64,000 nt of DNA from Microcoleus sp. bin38.metabat.b11b12b14.051 (lineage in GTDB: Bacteria > Cyanobacteriota > Cyanobacteriia > Cyanobacteriales > Microcoleaceae), in assembly GCF_013299165.1 (NCBI RefSeq), contig NZ_JAAFKD010000001.1:372001-436000 (forward strand), in the 5' to 3' direction. Positions within the stretch are counted from its first letter, which is position 1; each line of letters starts with the position of its first letter. The notes under the pieces are model-generated. The model saw only the letters and a program-made list of their open reading frames with translations, did not search any database and was not told where the DNA came from. Position numbers and translations under genes: made by a program. Positions 51,559-60,510 of this stretch are shown here, piece by piece.

Positions 51559-52491
51559 TTAAAACCATCCTTTCTTTTTCAGAGTAGAAGCTTTTTTAGC
51601 TATGCGAATTAACTCTCTAGGCGACATATCTTTATCGACAGTGATGCGAGAGATGCGGTAGTTATTTTCCAATCGGTTTACTCTAAATAAACGGTCATTG
51701 TACAAAAAGCCTGTTAAATGATATTTAGGCAAAAGCTCTTCTACTTCCCTGTCTGATGCGCCGTAGGGATAGGCTATGTGAGCGCCTATTACTTTATTTT
51801 TGTCTAAGTCTCCCATACATTTTCTCAACTCGGATTTGGATTTGGCAATTTCAAATTCTAATTCTTTGCCGCTGATTTTAGTGAAGTCTTTGTGAGTAAA
51901 GCCGTGGGACTGAACGTCATAAAAACCTTTTTGATATCCGTCTCTTAAATCGTTGCAAGTAGTATGAGGTAAAAAATCTCTCCCCATATCAACACCTAAA
52001 AAATGAGGATTGACAAATAATACAAATTTGCCTTTTTCTTTGTAAATGACTGAAAGTTTTTCTAAAACCGGAAGTGCATTTTCGTGAACGCCTCTATACC
52101 CGTCATCAAAGGATATTAAGATCGGTTTTTGACCAATTCTTTGAGCTGGTATTGGCTGTGACTTGTCGATAAAGTATACGTACAAGTCTTGAGATGATAA
52201 TAACCAATAGTTTTCTTTAATTAAATATTCTAAAAATACTGAGAAATCTTGTTTAGTGTAGTCAATAGAAAAAGCAAGGCGTTTCGGTGGCAATTCGGCG
52301 GGATTTTGAGTGTCTACAATATCGTGAAAGCCGATTATAGGGATTCTGATGAAATTAGATTCTACTGTCCAGCCGGAAATACCTATACAGATGGCAAATA
52401 TCAGCAATAAGTAAAGCAGTTTGGCTTTGTGTATCAGCCGAAAGAGAAAACTTCTCAGATTTTTTACGTTTTTTAACAATTGTTCGTTCAT
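51559..52491 (-). CDS. polysaccharide deacetylase (NodB family), membrane-anchored
   Basis: 310 residues from the ATG at 52491. An in-frame ATG at 52560 adds 23 residues and is possible. A basic start leads to one membrane helix (LLYLLLIFAICIGISGW), so the enzyme faces the periplasm. NodB motif 1 is LISFDDGYRGVHENALPVL (Asp pair). Motif 2 is SHGFTHKDF (HxxxH metal site). The C-terminal part has AHIAYPYGASDREVEELL, a typical motif 3. It removes acetyl groups from surface polysaccharide or peptidoglycan. The substrate is unknown. Confidence 0.88.
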   Translation of the reverse strand: MNEQLLKNVKNLRSFLFRLIHKAKLLYLLLIFAICIGISGWTVESNFIRIPIIGFHDIVDTQNPAELPPKRLAFSIDYTKQDFSVFLEYLIKENYWLLSSQDLYVYFIDKSQPIPAQRIGQKPILISFDDGYRGVHENALPVLEKLSVIYKEKGKFVLFVNPHFLGVDMGRDFLPHTTCNDLRDGYQKGFYDVQSHGFTHKDFTKISGKELEFEIAKSKSELRKCMGDLDKNKVIGAHIAYPYGASDREVEELLPKYHLTGFLYNDRLFRVNRLENNYRISRITVDKDMSPRELIRIAKKASTLKKKGWF

Positions 52492-52799
52492 TCTTTTATT
52501 ATCAATCTGTGTGTTCTTAATCTTTACCACTAATAGACCCAAATTCAGCAAGGTTGACATTTTTTGTGCTATTTATTTGGAATATAGGTAGAGTGTGCGA
52601 TGCACCAGTTGACCCAGCCATTGAAGAAGAGGGCTGTACTCACTAAAAGAGTGAGCCAAATTGATTCCCAGAACCCGCAATGCGGTATAATCGGGGCTGG
52701 CGCGAGTGTTACCGCTGTCGATCGAGGGTTGCAATGGCAGAAATCCGTTGACGAGTACCCGAAGGTCGATCGTACTTTTTGGAAATTTCAGAGCAATTA

Positions 52800-53228
52800 A
52801 TGTCTATTCAAAATCCGACAACCCTAACTGTAGAAGCAGCACAGCAAATCCTCAAGGATTTTACTTGTCTGGATATGCAATCTGTAGCATCGCCGCTGGA
52901 AAAACAGGCGTTGCGTCAAGCGATTTTGCTGGTAGCAAGCTTGTCGGATTACCAAATGCTGGGAGTTTGCGCGACTTCGACGGATGAGGGTTTTGCTGCT
53001 TTAGCAACTTATTTGAAGGCTTTGGGATATGATGCTGTTTTAGATGCAAGTGCTTTTGCGACCTTTACTGGTTCGGTTTATATCAAGTTTAATACTTTGA
53101 AGGGTTCGTATTATGTTGATGGTTATCCGGGAACTTATCGGGGCGTGTTAGTATCCTGCCAATTTTCCTCGGAAGATGGAGTTAGCGGGACTTACGGTCA
53201 TTTACCTTTGGATTTGTTTGTTGATTAA
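52800..53228 (+). CDS. DUF1824 family protein, cyanobacterial
   Basis: 142 residues from the ATG at 52800. The frame opens seven codons earlier, but MSIQNPTTLTVEAAQQILKD is the family-like start. Central YQMLGVCATSTDEGFAALAT then YLKALGYD and KFNTLKGSYYVDGYPGTYRG match the DUF1824 family as I remember it. Soluble, no signal. Function unknown. The 240 bases upstream contain a small stem (ACTCACTAAAAGAGTGAG) and a CCGCAATGCGG palindrome. A family B REP lies downstream. Confidence 0.85.
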   Translation: MSIQNPTTLTVEAAQQILKDFTCLDMQSVASPLEKQALRQAILLVASLSDYQMLGVCATSTDEGFAALATYLKALGYDAVLDASAFATFTGSVYIKFNTLKGSYYVDGYPGTYRGVLVSCQFSSEDGVSGTYGHLPLDLFVD

Positions 53229-53233
53229 TTGAT

Positions 53234-53352
53234 GAGAAGGAAGAAGGAAGAGGGAAGAAGGAAGAAGGAAGAGGTGCGAATTTAGATGATGTCATTGCGA
53301 GGGACGAAGCAATCGCAGGGTTTTGAGATTGCTTCGTTCCTCGCAATGACAG
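53234..53352. repeat. GAAGGAAGA run and family B REP palindrome
   Basis: 53240-53275 is a purine-rich GGAAGAA tandem. 53288-53350 reads TCATTGCGAGGGACGAAGCA, ATCGCAGGGTTTTGAGATTG, then CTTCGTTCCTCGCAATGACA. It is a 23-bp stem with a short loop and the best-preserved copy of the family also present at 2137 and 59690. It lies between convergent DUF1824 and glgA genes. Confidence 0.85.
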
Positions 53353-53430
53353 ACTGTAGAGTGTGTCAGAAAATAGCTAATCGCCTAAATCGACGAAAAT
53401 AACGTCTGACGCACCTTACAAAGAGAGAGA

Positions 53431-54858
53431 TTAACCTTTACCGATGATTAATTCTGGCTCTGGTTCTGGTGCGATTTCTTCGGGTGAGATTCCCAAAATT
53501 TCGCTGTACAGGTTGACATATTTTTTGGCAGAAATATCCCAGCCAAAATCTTCTCTCATGCCGCGCTTTTGTAGTTCTTTCCACTTATCTTTGTAGCGGA
53601 AACCTTCCCAGGTTCGGATCATGCAGGTGAACAAGTCGAGGGGTTCGTAGCGATCGAAACAGTAACCTGTACCGGTATCATTAATCGGGTCGTTGTGGGA
53701 AACGGTATCGACTAAACCGCCTGTGCGGCGTACCATTGGGACGCAGCCGTAGCGGAGGGCGAGCATTTGGCTGATGCCGCAGGGCTCGAAACGGCTGGGC
53801 ATCAGGAAGGTGTCGCAGCCTGCGTAAATGCGCCGGGAGAGGGCGTCGTTGTAGAGTAATTGGGTGGACATCCGGCCCGGATAGCGGGCTGTCATTTGCC
53901 AGAGTTGGGTTTCGTAGTAGCGATCGCCCGTTCCGAGTACAATAAACTGAGCGTCGGTATAGGCCATGAAGCGATCGAGCATTTGAATGATCAAATCCAA
54001 TCCCTTCTGTTCTACCAGCCGCGTCACCATTCCCATTAACAGGGCATTTTTATTCACTTCCAAACCGACTTCTTCTTGCAGCGCAATTTTGTTAACTGGG
54101 CGCTTTTCAATAGTATCAGCACTAAATTGTTGATGGAGGTACTTGTCAGTTTCTGGGTTGTAAGATTCTGTATCAATTCCGTTCAAAATCCCCGACATCT
54201 TGCCGCCGACGTAAGACAGCAAACCTTCTAAGGTTTCCCCGTAGGCTGGGGTTTTAATTTGTTCGGCGTAGGTGGGCGAAACTGTGTTTACGCGATCGGC
54301 AAACTGTACTGCCGCAGCCATTGTATTATGACCTTGCATATACCAGGGGCACCAAGTCATCTGCTCCAAACGCCAGCGCCACGGCCCTTGATAAGCTAAA
54401 TTGTGAATAGTAAAAACCGTGCTAATATCGGGGTCTTGACTCATCCAAACAGGTATCATCCCGGTATGCCAGTCATGACAGTGCATAATTTGGGGCTTCC
54501 AGTGATTCCAGGCAAATTCAGCCGCTGCATTAGCAAAGAAAGTGAACCTCCAGTCTTCATCGACGCCGCCGTAAACGCGACGGGGCAAGAAAGATGGATG
54601 TTGCAATAAGTATAAAGGTACATCGGTTCCTGGCAAAACACTTTCAAAGACAGAAAAGCTTTGAAACATGGCCTCCCCATTCCAAACGGGTTTTTTGGGA
54701 ACGTCCATTTTGTCGGGGATGAAGCCGTAGTAGGGCATGAAGATGCGGACATCGTGGCCCATGCGGCGCAGAAATTTAGGCAAAGCGCCGACGACATCGC
54801 CCATACCGCCTACTTTGGCTAGGGGTGCTGCTTCGGCGGATACAAATAAAATACGCAT
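53431..54858 (-). CDS. glgA: glycogen synthase (ADP-glucose type)
   Basis: 475 residues. It transfers glucose from ADP-glucose to the growing alpha-1,4-glucan. ADP-glucose-binding [13 protein letters not shown] is near the N-terminus (residues 15-27; KVGG in place of the common KTGG). [16 protein letters not shown] and the C-terminal [20 protein letters not shown] with the catalytic Glu follow. Cyanobacteria usually hold two glgA types. The short KVGG form with an acidic C-terminal tail ([12 protein letters not shown]) fits the GlgA2/starch-synthase III/IV-like type. Monocistronic here. Confidence 0.95.
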   Translation of the reverse strand: MRILFVSAEAAPLAKVGGMGDVVGALPKFLRRMGHDVRIFMPYYGFIPDKMDVPKKPVWNGEAMFQSFSVFESVLPGTDVPLYLLQHPSFLPRRVYGGVDEDWRFTFFANAAAEFAWNHWKPQIMHCHDWHTGMIPVWMSQDPDISTVFTIHNLAYQGPWRWRLEQMTWCPWYMQGHNTMAAAVQFADRVNTVSPTYAEQIKTPAYGETLEGLLSYVGGKMSGILNGIDTESYNPETDKYLHQQFSADTIEKRPVNKIALQEEVGLEVNKNALLMGMVTRLVEQKGLDLIIQMLDRFMAYTDAQFIVLGTGDRYYETQLWQMTARYPGRMSTQLLYNDALSRRIYAGCDTFLMPSRFEPCGISQMLALRYGCVPMVRRTGGLVDTVSHNDPINDTGTGYCFDRYEPLDLFTCMIRTWEGFRYKDKWKELQKRGMREDFGWDISAKKYVNLYSEILGISPEEIAPEPEPELIIGKG

Positions 54859-55029
54859 TATTTTTTTGTGTTCCTTGGGATGGTTAGTCTAGATTAAGTT
54901 TAAATGGCGAGGGACACAATGTTAACGCGCCGTTCAAAAACAAGTATAAATCAGGCGTTGCACGGGTGGCGATCGCACTTTTGAGTAAAGTGCGATCGCC
55001 CGAATCACAGATTACCGACTGCCTTGCGA

Positions 55030-55860
55030 CTAATTCTCGGAATCATCCTCAAAAGTCTCCTCAAATCCAGCTAAGAAGTCATCCAAAGCTTCCGAGGCGA
55101 TCGCTAAATTAATCGTGTCGGCATCTTCCCATCCCCACACATTCACCCCAACCACTTGACCTGCCATATTAATCAACGGGCCGCCGGAATTTCCTGGATT
55201 AATCGCGGCATCAGTTTGCAACACCTTCACCTCAGCAACACCCTGCTCCTCTTCTTCCTCGCCTTCCTCGTACTCCTCAGGTTCGCGAATTTCACTAATG
55301 ATACCTTGAGTGATTGTGACAGCAAATTGCCCTAAAGGATTGCCCACAGCAATGACTCGATCGCCCACTTTCACATCAAAAGATAGCTCCAGGGGAGCGT
55401 ATTCTTGGGGAGATTGCACTTGTTCCCCTGTTTGCGGGTCAAAGGTAAAATCGCTAATTAACAGCAATGCTAAATCTTCTTCCCCATTACCAGTAAATAC
55501 CACCTCTGCCAATCTCAATTTGCCGTCGTGAGTTTCCACTAAAACCTGTTCTACTTCATCTTCCTCGTAGAAGTAATCTTCATCGGCAATATCTTCGATA
55601 ACGTGATAGTTAGTGACAATGATGTCCGGCGATACAAAAAAGCCGCTTCCCGAAGAAATTTCTTCTCCTGTATCCCAATCCATGACGTAAACTGCAACTA
55701 GCGATGGCAATATTTTAGCAACGACATCCGCAGCACTGCCAGTCTGAGTTTTAAACTCTTTTAATTGCTGCTGCAAAGCTTTTTTGTCAGCCTGCATTTT
55801 GCGATAAAGTTCCTGAACTTTTTTCACTTCAAGCTTTAACTGAGTTTCTCTAGCGCTCAT
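55030..55860 (-). CDS. Deg/HtrA-like trypsin-type serine protease without PDZ
   Basis: 276 residues from the ATG at 55860. The longer frame to 56025 runs into palindromic repeat DNA. The N-terminal ~45 residues are a coiled coil (VKKVQELYRKMQADKKALQQ). The trypsin-fold triad is His in IIVTNYHVIED, Asp in NGEEDLALLLI and Ser in AINPGNSGGPLIN. No signal peptide and no PDZ domain, so it should be cytoplasmic. Two very acidic loops (DEDYFYEEDEVEQ and EEYEEGEEEEEQG) are unusual for the family and may bind metal or partners. Confidence 0.88.
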   Translation of the reverse strand: MSARETQLKLEVKKVQELYRKMQADKKALQQQLKEFKTQTGSAADVVAKILPSLVAVYVMDWDTGEEISSGSGFFVSPDIIVTNYHVIEDIADEDYFYEEDEVEQVLVETHDGKLRLAEVVFTGNGEEDLALLLISDFTFDPQTGEQVQSPQEYAPLELSFDVKVGDRVIAVGNPLGQFAVTITQGIISEIREPEEYEEGEEEEEQGVAEVKVLQTDAAINPGNSGGPLINMAGQVVGVNVWGWEDADTINLAIASEALDDFLAGFEETFEDDSEN

Positions 55861-56209
55861 ATTTTGCCTTTCCCTGAAATAGGTTGCTGATTTATTTTCG
55901 ATGCTGGACTGTAGATTGTGAAGCGGTATGTTGACTGCTATCAGACTAAGACCAAATCCACCCGGTTTTTCCGAACAATCCTGGGCTTTACACCCTGGCA
56001 TCCATCTATAAACCGGGTTTCTCAACAGCCTTCCTAAATTAGTCAGATTTTTTTGAAACGATCGGCAATTTTATCTAAAATTCCATCAAAAATCTACAAA
56101 CATACTGCTACTATACCTGTAAAATCACAAGCTAACCGCCAGTTATTTTTATTTTACAAAAGGCGATATTTTGCATCTACAAGCATTGACAAATAGATGC
56201 CGATATGGT

Positions 56210-57181
56210 TTAGGAACCGCGTTTAACTTCGACAAAGATTTCCTCCAAAATTGCACTCGCTCCCTGTTCGCGCAGGCGGTGGGCGAGGTCAATTCCTAGC
56301 GCTTCAGCAGTTTCTGCGGCGCCGGAAACACTATCTTTGACGAAGCGCTTGCCGTCGAGACTCGATACCATGCCAACTAAGGTTAATTGACCGTTTTCGA
56401 TTTTGGTATTGACACCGATGGGTACTTGACAGCCGCCTTCTAATTCCCGCAAAAATGCGCGTTCAGCATGACATCTTTGGGCGGTTTCTGAGTGTTCTAG
56501 TGCTTTAATTACTTCGAGGATTTCTGGATCTCCGGCGCGGCATTCGATGCCTAAAGCGCCTTGTCCGACGGCGTGCAGGGAGATTTCGGGAGAGATAATT
56601 TGGTGGATGCGATCGCCCATTCCCAGTCTTTCGAGTCCTGCAACTGCTAAAATAATTGCGTCGTAACCGCCATCATCTAATTTAGCGAGTCGAGTATTGA
56701 GGTTGCCGCGAATATCTTTGAATTCAAAATGAGGGAAATGGTGTCGCAGTTGAGCCAGTCGGCGCAGGGAAGAAGTGCCGATTACGGAACCTTCGGGGAG
56801 GGTTGCGAGTTGCTTGTCTTTGTGTTTTTGGTGAACAACCAGGGCGTCAGCGGGATTTTCCCGTTCGGTGACGCATCCTAATATTAAACCTTCGGGTAAA
56901 TTGGTCGGTAAATCTTTGAGGGAATGCACGGCGAAGTCCGTTTCATTGTTGAGCATTCCCGTTTCTAATTCTTTGGTAAAAAGTCCTTTGTCGCCAATTT
57001 TAGCAAGGGCGACATCCAGAATTATGTCCCCTTGGGTGGACATGGTGTGGACTTCAAAAGTGTGTTGCGGGAAGTGTTTCTGTAATTCTGCTTGCACCCA
57101 GTGGGTTTGGACGAGGGCGAGTTGGCTTTTGCGGGAACCGATGCGGACGGTTCGGGAGGGGGCGGATGTGGTTGGGGACAT
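56210..57181 (-). CDS. hemC: hydroxymethylbilane synthase (porphobilinogen deaminase)
   Basis: 323 residues. It polymerises four porphobilinogens to hydroxymethylbilane for heme, chlorophyll and bilins. [20 protein letters not shown] opens the fold. The catalytic Asp is in [17 protein letters not shown]. The basic patch is [20 protein letters not shown] then [15 protein letters not shown]. The dipyrromethane cofactor Cys is in [12 protein letters not shown] (about residue 250). Length and all motifs are normal. Monocistronic. Confidence 0.96.
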   Translation of the reverse strand: MSPTTSAPSRTVRIGSRKSQLALVQTHWVQAELQKHFPQHTFEVHTMSTQGDIILDVALAKIGDKGLFTKELETGMLNNETDFAVHSLKDLPTNLPEGLILGCVTERENPADALVVHQKHKDKQLATLPEGSVIGTSSLRRLAQLRHHFPHFEFKDIRGNLNTRLAKLDDGGYDAIILAVAGLERLGMGDRIHQIISPEISLHAVGQGALGIECRAGDPEILEVIKALEHSETAQRCHAERAFLRELEGGCQVPIGVNTKIENGQLTLVGMVSSLDGKRFVKDSVSGAAETAEALGIDLAHRLREQGASAILEEIFVEVKRGS

Positions 57182-57243
57182 AAGATCGATCGGAGGATAG
57201 CTTGAAATCAGCCAGTATATTCACCTGATCTAGCGTACCGCAG

Positions 57244-57417
57244 GTGGGGACTTTAATTGCTGCTTGGGACAATTGGGGGATAAAACTCGGGCGATCGACC
57301 TCTTCGAGTGACGGACAGCCGACGGTGTATGATGTGCCTGGGAATCTGGCTAATGCTGTTTTGGCTGAAGAGTTTGCTCCCCGGTTGCAGAATTTGGGGA
57401 GAGAAATGTGGCAATGA
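57244..57417 (+). CDS. short ORF or gene fragment, unrecognised
   Basis: A frame from GTG 57244 gives 57 residues ending VYDVPGNLANAVLAEEFAPR then LQNLGREMWQ. This composition looks protein-like. I cannot assign it to a family and no ribosome site is seen, so it may be the relic end of a lost gene. The rest of the 330-bp gap is A/T-rich. Confidence 0.25.
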   Translation: MGTLIAAWDNWGIKLGRSTSSSDGQPTVYDVPGNLANAVLAEEFAPRLQNLGREMWQ

Positions 57418-57513
57418 GGGGAAAAGGGCGAGCGAATTTGCGATCGTAGTTTTAAAGTAGCATCTTAGTTTAGCATAAAAGTAAATTTGTCAAATTACTA
57501 AAATCCTCAAACT

Positions 57514-57969
57514 ATGAAAAGCGCTCTTGATGTAGCTCGTTACTTTTTATGTCGTGTCGATCGAGAAATAGGCGATACGATTTCTCCTCTGAAACTGCAA
57601 AAACTCGTGTATTACGCACAAGCTTGGAGTTTAGTCTTTAGAGGCCAGCCACTATTTTTTCAAGATATCGAAGCTTGGGTTTCCGGCCCCATTGTCCGTG
57701 ATGTTTGGGATGAGTATAAAGCTTACAAATATACAGATATTCCTGTTCCAAATGATTTTGACGAAGCATTTGAAGAAGATGAGTTGGACGTGATCGAAGA
57801 AGTCTGGAATGCTTATGGAGAATTAAGTGCTAAACATCTTGCAGAATTGACGCAATCTGAGACACCTTGGCTCAACGCTCGCCAGGGATTAGAACCTGCG
57901 GAAACATCAACTAAAATCATCTCCCGCGACGATATGAAATCCTGTTATGCACCTTTGGTGGAGGCGTAA
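57514..57969 (+). CDS. Panacea (DUF4065/SocA-like) antitoxin-type protein
   Basis: 151 residues, one Panacea domain: DVARYFLCRVDREIGDTISP, then LKLQKLVYYAQAWSLVFRGQ, then FFQDIEAWVSGPIVRDVWDE. The tail has LSAKHLAELTQSETPWLNAR. The Panacea domain is known from toxin-antitoxin pairs with very varied toxins and from phage proteins. The next gene begins immediately after its stop (57969/57970), which strongly suggests a two-gene operon with the toxin as the second gene. Confidence 0.9.
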   Translation: MKSALDVARYFLCRVDREIGDTISPLKLQKLVYYAQAWSLVFRGQPLFFQDIEAWVSGPIVRDVWDEYKAYKYTDIPVPNDFDEAFEEDELDVIEEVWNAYGELSAKHLAELTQSETPWLNARQGLEPAETSTKIISRDDMKSCYAPLVEA

Positions 57970-58410
57970 ATGGGAAAAAAAAGTCAAATACCAAAGCCAT
58001 CTCAAAAAAAGCAACAAAACAGAATTCCTGAGCAAGCAACTCAGTTAAATCGAGCCAGCGGTACAGATGACGAGCATCCTAGTTTCAGATTTACCTATGC
58101 AGATAAAAATCGTTGGTGTTTGTCTGACTGGACATCATCAGAAATCAATGACCTAATTGAAGGACTAAAGAAAATTGAGAAATTTACTTGGGGTCAGATC
58201 AAAGGTCACGGCTCAAAAAAACGCGGTGAATCAGTAGGAACGGGTTATAAGTTGATTAATATTCATCCAACTTTGCCTGACAATGTTCCTGAAGATGAGA
58301 AATTATCAGAAATGCGAATAGATGAGAAGAAACGGATATTTGGATTTCGCCTTCATTCTGTTTATTATGTCATTTGGTTTGACCGCGATCATTCAGTTTG
58401 TCCAGAATAA
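57970..58410 (+). CDS. candidate toxin partner of the Panacea protein
   Basis: 146 residues. The N-terminal ~45 are basic and Gln-rich (GKKSQIPKPSQKKQQNRIPE), likely disordered. The rest is a small domain: FTYADKNRWCLSDWTSSEIN then DLIEGLKKIEKFTWGQIKGH. It ends in strands MRIDEKKRIFGFRLHSVYYV and IWFDRDHSVCPE. The closing pattern resembles small RelE-like beta folds and ends in a Cys-Pro-Glu tail, but I cannot name a family. Location directly after a Panacea gene is the main evidence for a toxin role; the sequence alone does not prove it. Confidence 0.6.
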   Translation: MGKKSQIPKPSQKKQQNRIPEQATQLNRASGTDDEHPSFRFTYADKNRWCLSDWTSSEINDLIEGLKKIEKFTWGQIKGHGSKKRGESVGTGYKLINIHPTLPDNVPEDEKLSEMRIDEKKRIFGFRLHSVYYVIWFDRDHSVCPE

Positions 58411-58577
58411 ATTTGTTGTTCTGGTTATAAAAAAATAGATCACAATTTTGCATCTCTCACCCAAATTTAACCGTCATCACAGGGGATTTAAGCCCCCACC
58501 TAAAGGTATATTATTTTTAGGCAGGGAATTTAAGACCCTGCCTAAAAACTTCGCTGTCAACTGTCAACTATCAACTG

Positions 58578-59603
58578 TTAACGTTGTCCTGCTTGAAGAG
58601 CAGAATTTACTATCTGAACAACCTCAGACTGTCGTCCGTTTTTGAGACTGACTCGGTACAATACACCTAGCCTTTGCCATTCCACAGAAGTAGTGCAGTA
58701 ATTGCCGCAAGTCTGGAGATAAGTTCCCCTCATTCCGCCTGCTAATTCAATACTTCTGTAAGTATCTCTCGGTAATTGTGAAGGAGGCGAAATCGGTTCA
58801 TCTCTTTTAGCTTCAATTGTGCCGAAAGTACAGGCTCCTCCGCGACATCCTTTGCCGAGATACATCTCAACAATATAACCGTGGGAGCCAGCTTTGATAT
58901 CAAAATCAAGTTGTTGAGTGTCAGATAGAGGAAGTATATTTGGCAGAAAAACTGGTACTCGTGTTTTACCTTTGATTTGCCCAAAGATGTTATTTACAGG
59001 AAAACGAGTGTTAGTTTGATTTGTAGCTAACTTGTTGGGGATTGGGGGAAACTTTCGGACAAAATCTCTCCACTGTACAACTCTATTTTTAGCAACGTTG
59101 AGAGTAGGAATCGAATATTTTTCAACTGCAAGAGAAGGGCGGCCATCTTTTTGATTAAAGTTGCGGCGAATGACTGTATTTTCGAGTTTTCCTGATCCGT
59201 AAGTTGTGGCGGTGGTACGGGCGAGATTGCAGCTAATTTTGAAGCGTCCCATGTCGATGTTGCCATTTTCGGCTTGGTAAGACCAATTGTAACCCTCAGA
59301 AGTCCGATCGCGATCGCACAAAAAACGCGAAATCTCAAACATCTTGGCGATATGAACGTCGTAGAGTCGCAGCTTGCGGTTGCTGGTAGATTGGGCGGTG
59401 TCGCGATCGGGCACAATAAAGTCGATCGACTGCCAGCCATCTTGAGAAGTATAATTTAACCACCGAATTTCTGTAACAGGCACTTCTGGCCTTGCTAGCG
59501 CGGAGTTGGGTGTCAAAAGTGCGTTAGCGAAGCCCTCGGAGAGGATCGTCAAAACAGTCACCACACCAGCTAAAATCGCCCCAAATAGCCATCTTCCCCT
59601 CAT
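58578..59603 (-). CDS. secreted cyanobacterial protein, paralogue 1
   Basis: 341 residues from the ATG at 59603. The frame extends to 59795 but the extra part reads through a REP element. A signal peptide (WLFGAILAGVVTVLTILSEG) ends near ALA. The middle (~45-190) is a separate secreted domain (EIRWLNYTSQDGWQSIDFIV, FEISRFLCDRDRTSEGYNWS). The C-terminal ~145 residues (GQIKGKTRVPVFLPNILPLS ... VEMYLGKGCRGGACTFGTIE ... CGNYCTTSVEWQRLGVLYRV) match the whole mature part of the gene at 59761. Four conserved Cys may form disulfides. Function unknown. Confidence 0.75.
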   Translation of the reverse strand: MRGRWLFGAILAGVVTVLTILSEGFANALLTPNSALARPEVPVTEIRWLNYTSQDGWQSIDFIVPDRDTAQSTSNRKLRLYDVHIAKMFEISRFLCDRDRTSEGYNWSYQAENGNIDMGRFKISCNLARTTATTYGSGKLENTVIRRNFNQKDGRPSLAVEKYSIPTLNVAKNRVVQWRDFVRKFPPIPNKLATNQTNTRFPVNNIFGQIKGKTRVPVFLPNILPLSDTQQLDFDIKAGSHGYIVEMYLGKGCRGGACTFGTIEAKRDEPISPPSQLPRDTYRSIELAGGMRGTYLQTCGNYCTTSVEWQRLGVLYRVSLKNGRQSEVVQIVNSALQAGQR

Positions 59604-59689
59604 CCTGAGCTCCCTGTACACATCACAACCATTCTGTCTTGCTTCCCAGCTTAACTGGTTTCCAGGCTCCCCAAATATGTAATATTCTC

Positions 59690-59745
59690 TGTCATTGCGA
59701 GGAACGAAGCAATCGCCAAGACTCAAATTGCTTCGTTTCTCTACA
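59690..59745. repeat. family B REP palindrome between the two secreted-protein genes
   Basis: CTGTCATTGCGAGGAACGAA, then GCAATCGCCAAGACTCAAAT, then TGCTTCGTTTCTCTAC. The stem is imperfect and longer on the left. Read-through explains the spurious upstream extension of the 58578-59603 gene. Confidence 0.8.
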
Positions 59746-59760
59746 AAATCGAAAATCGTC

Positions 59761-60321
59761 CTAGCGTTTCCCAGCTTGAATAGCAGAATTTGCAATCTTA
59801 ACTAAATCTGCTTCCTGTCCATTTTTGATTGCTACAGTATACATAAAACCCTGATTTTTCCACTCAAGATTCGCCGTGCAATAAGCCCCGCAACCGTTAT
59901 GAAAATTTCCTTTCACTCCGCCCGCAAGTTGAACAGTTTTTAACGTCTTAGTTACCCCTTCCATTTTTGTAGAAAACTCGCCGCCTTTTTGACCTCGAAT
60001 TTCCCCAAGAGTGCAAGCGCCCGCACCTTTGCAGTCTGCTGTATACTCCATAGAAACAGTATAGCTGTCTGGTTTCGCTTGGCTTTGATAGAAAAGCTTT
60101 TCCGCAACAGTAACACGGCTGGGCAGAAAAATTGGCACTTGTGTTTTACCTTTTAACTTTGGCAAAATTTCACTAACCGGCACAGCAGCATCAGCTTGAG
60201 CAACAGGTTTTGTTTCCGCCAGTATCTGCGGCAAATTGCCGGCACCAAAAACTCGCGAGACAGGCACTAAAGCAGTCAATACACAGGCAGAACTAGCTAA
60301 AAGTAATAATTTATTGTTCAC
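59761..60321 (-). CDS. secreted cyanobacterial protein, paralogue 2
   Basis: 186 residues from a GTG at 60321, which opens directly on a signal peptide (NNKLLLLASSACVLTALVPV, cleavage near VFGA). An ATG at 60369 would place 16 charged residues before it. The mature part is the same domain as the C-terminal third of the 58578 gene: LKGKTQVPIFLPSRVTV, MEYTADCKGAGACTLGEIRG, CGAYCTANLEWKNQGFMYTV, ending SAIQAGKR. The Cys positions are shared. The two genes probably arose by duplication, with a second domain added in the other. Function unknown. Confidence 0.75.
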   Translation of the reverse strand: MNNKLLLLASSACVLTALVPVSRVFGAGNLPQILAETKPVAQADAAVPVSEILPKLKGKTQVPIFLPSRVTVAEKLFYQSQAKPDSYTVSMEYTADCKGAGACTLGEIRGQKGGEFSTKMEGVTKTLKTVQLAGGVKGNFHNGCGAYCTANLEWKNQGFMYTVAIKNGQEADLVKIANSAIQAGKR

Positions 60322-60432
60322 TGTTTTTTCCTTGGTGTCGAAACATTCCCATTTTTCGCTGAACGGCATTCACCTATTTACAACGATACTCCAAAATACA
60401 AAAGTCACAACAGGCATTCAGGAAAAAAATAC

Positions 60433-60462
60433 TTTACATTTTCTTTACAGATGCGCTAAGAT
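60433..60462 (+). promoter_or_regulatory. possible promoter of the RNA ligase gene
   Basis: TTTACA (60433) and TAAGAT (60457) are spaced 18 bases apart, about 50 bases upstream of the GTG start. Fit to consensus is moderate. Confidence 0.3.
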
Positions 60463-60510
60463 ATGCAGTAACGGATAAGATAGAGAAGGCGAGTTATTTA
60501 GGAGTCGAAT

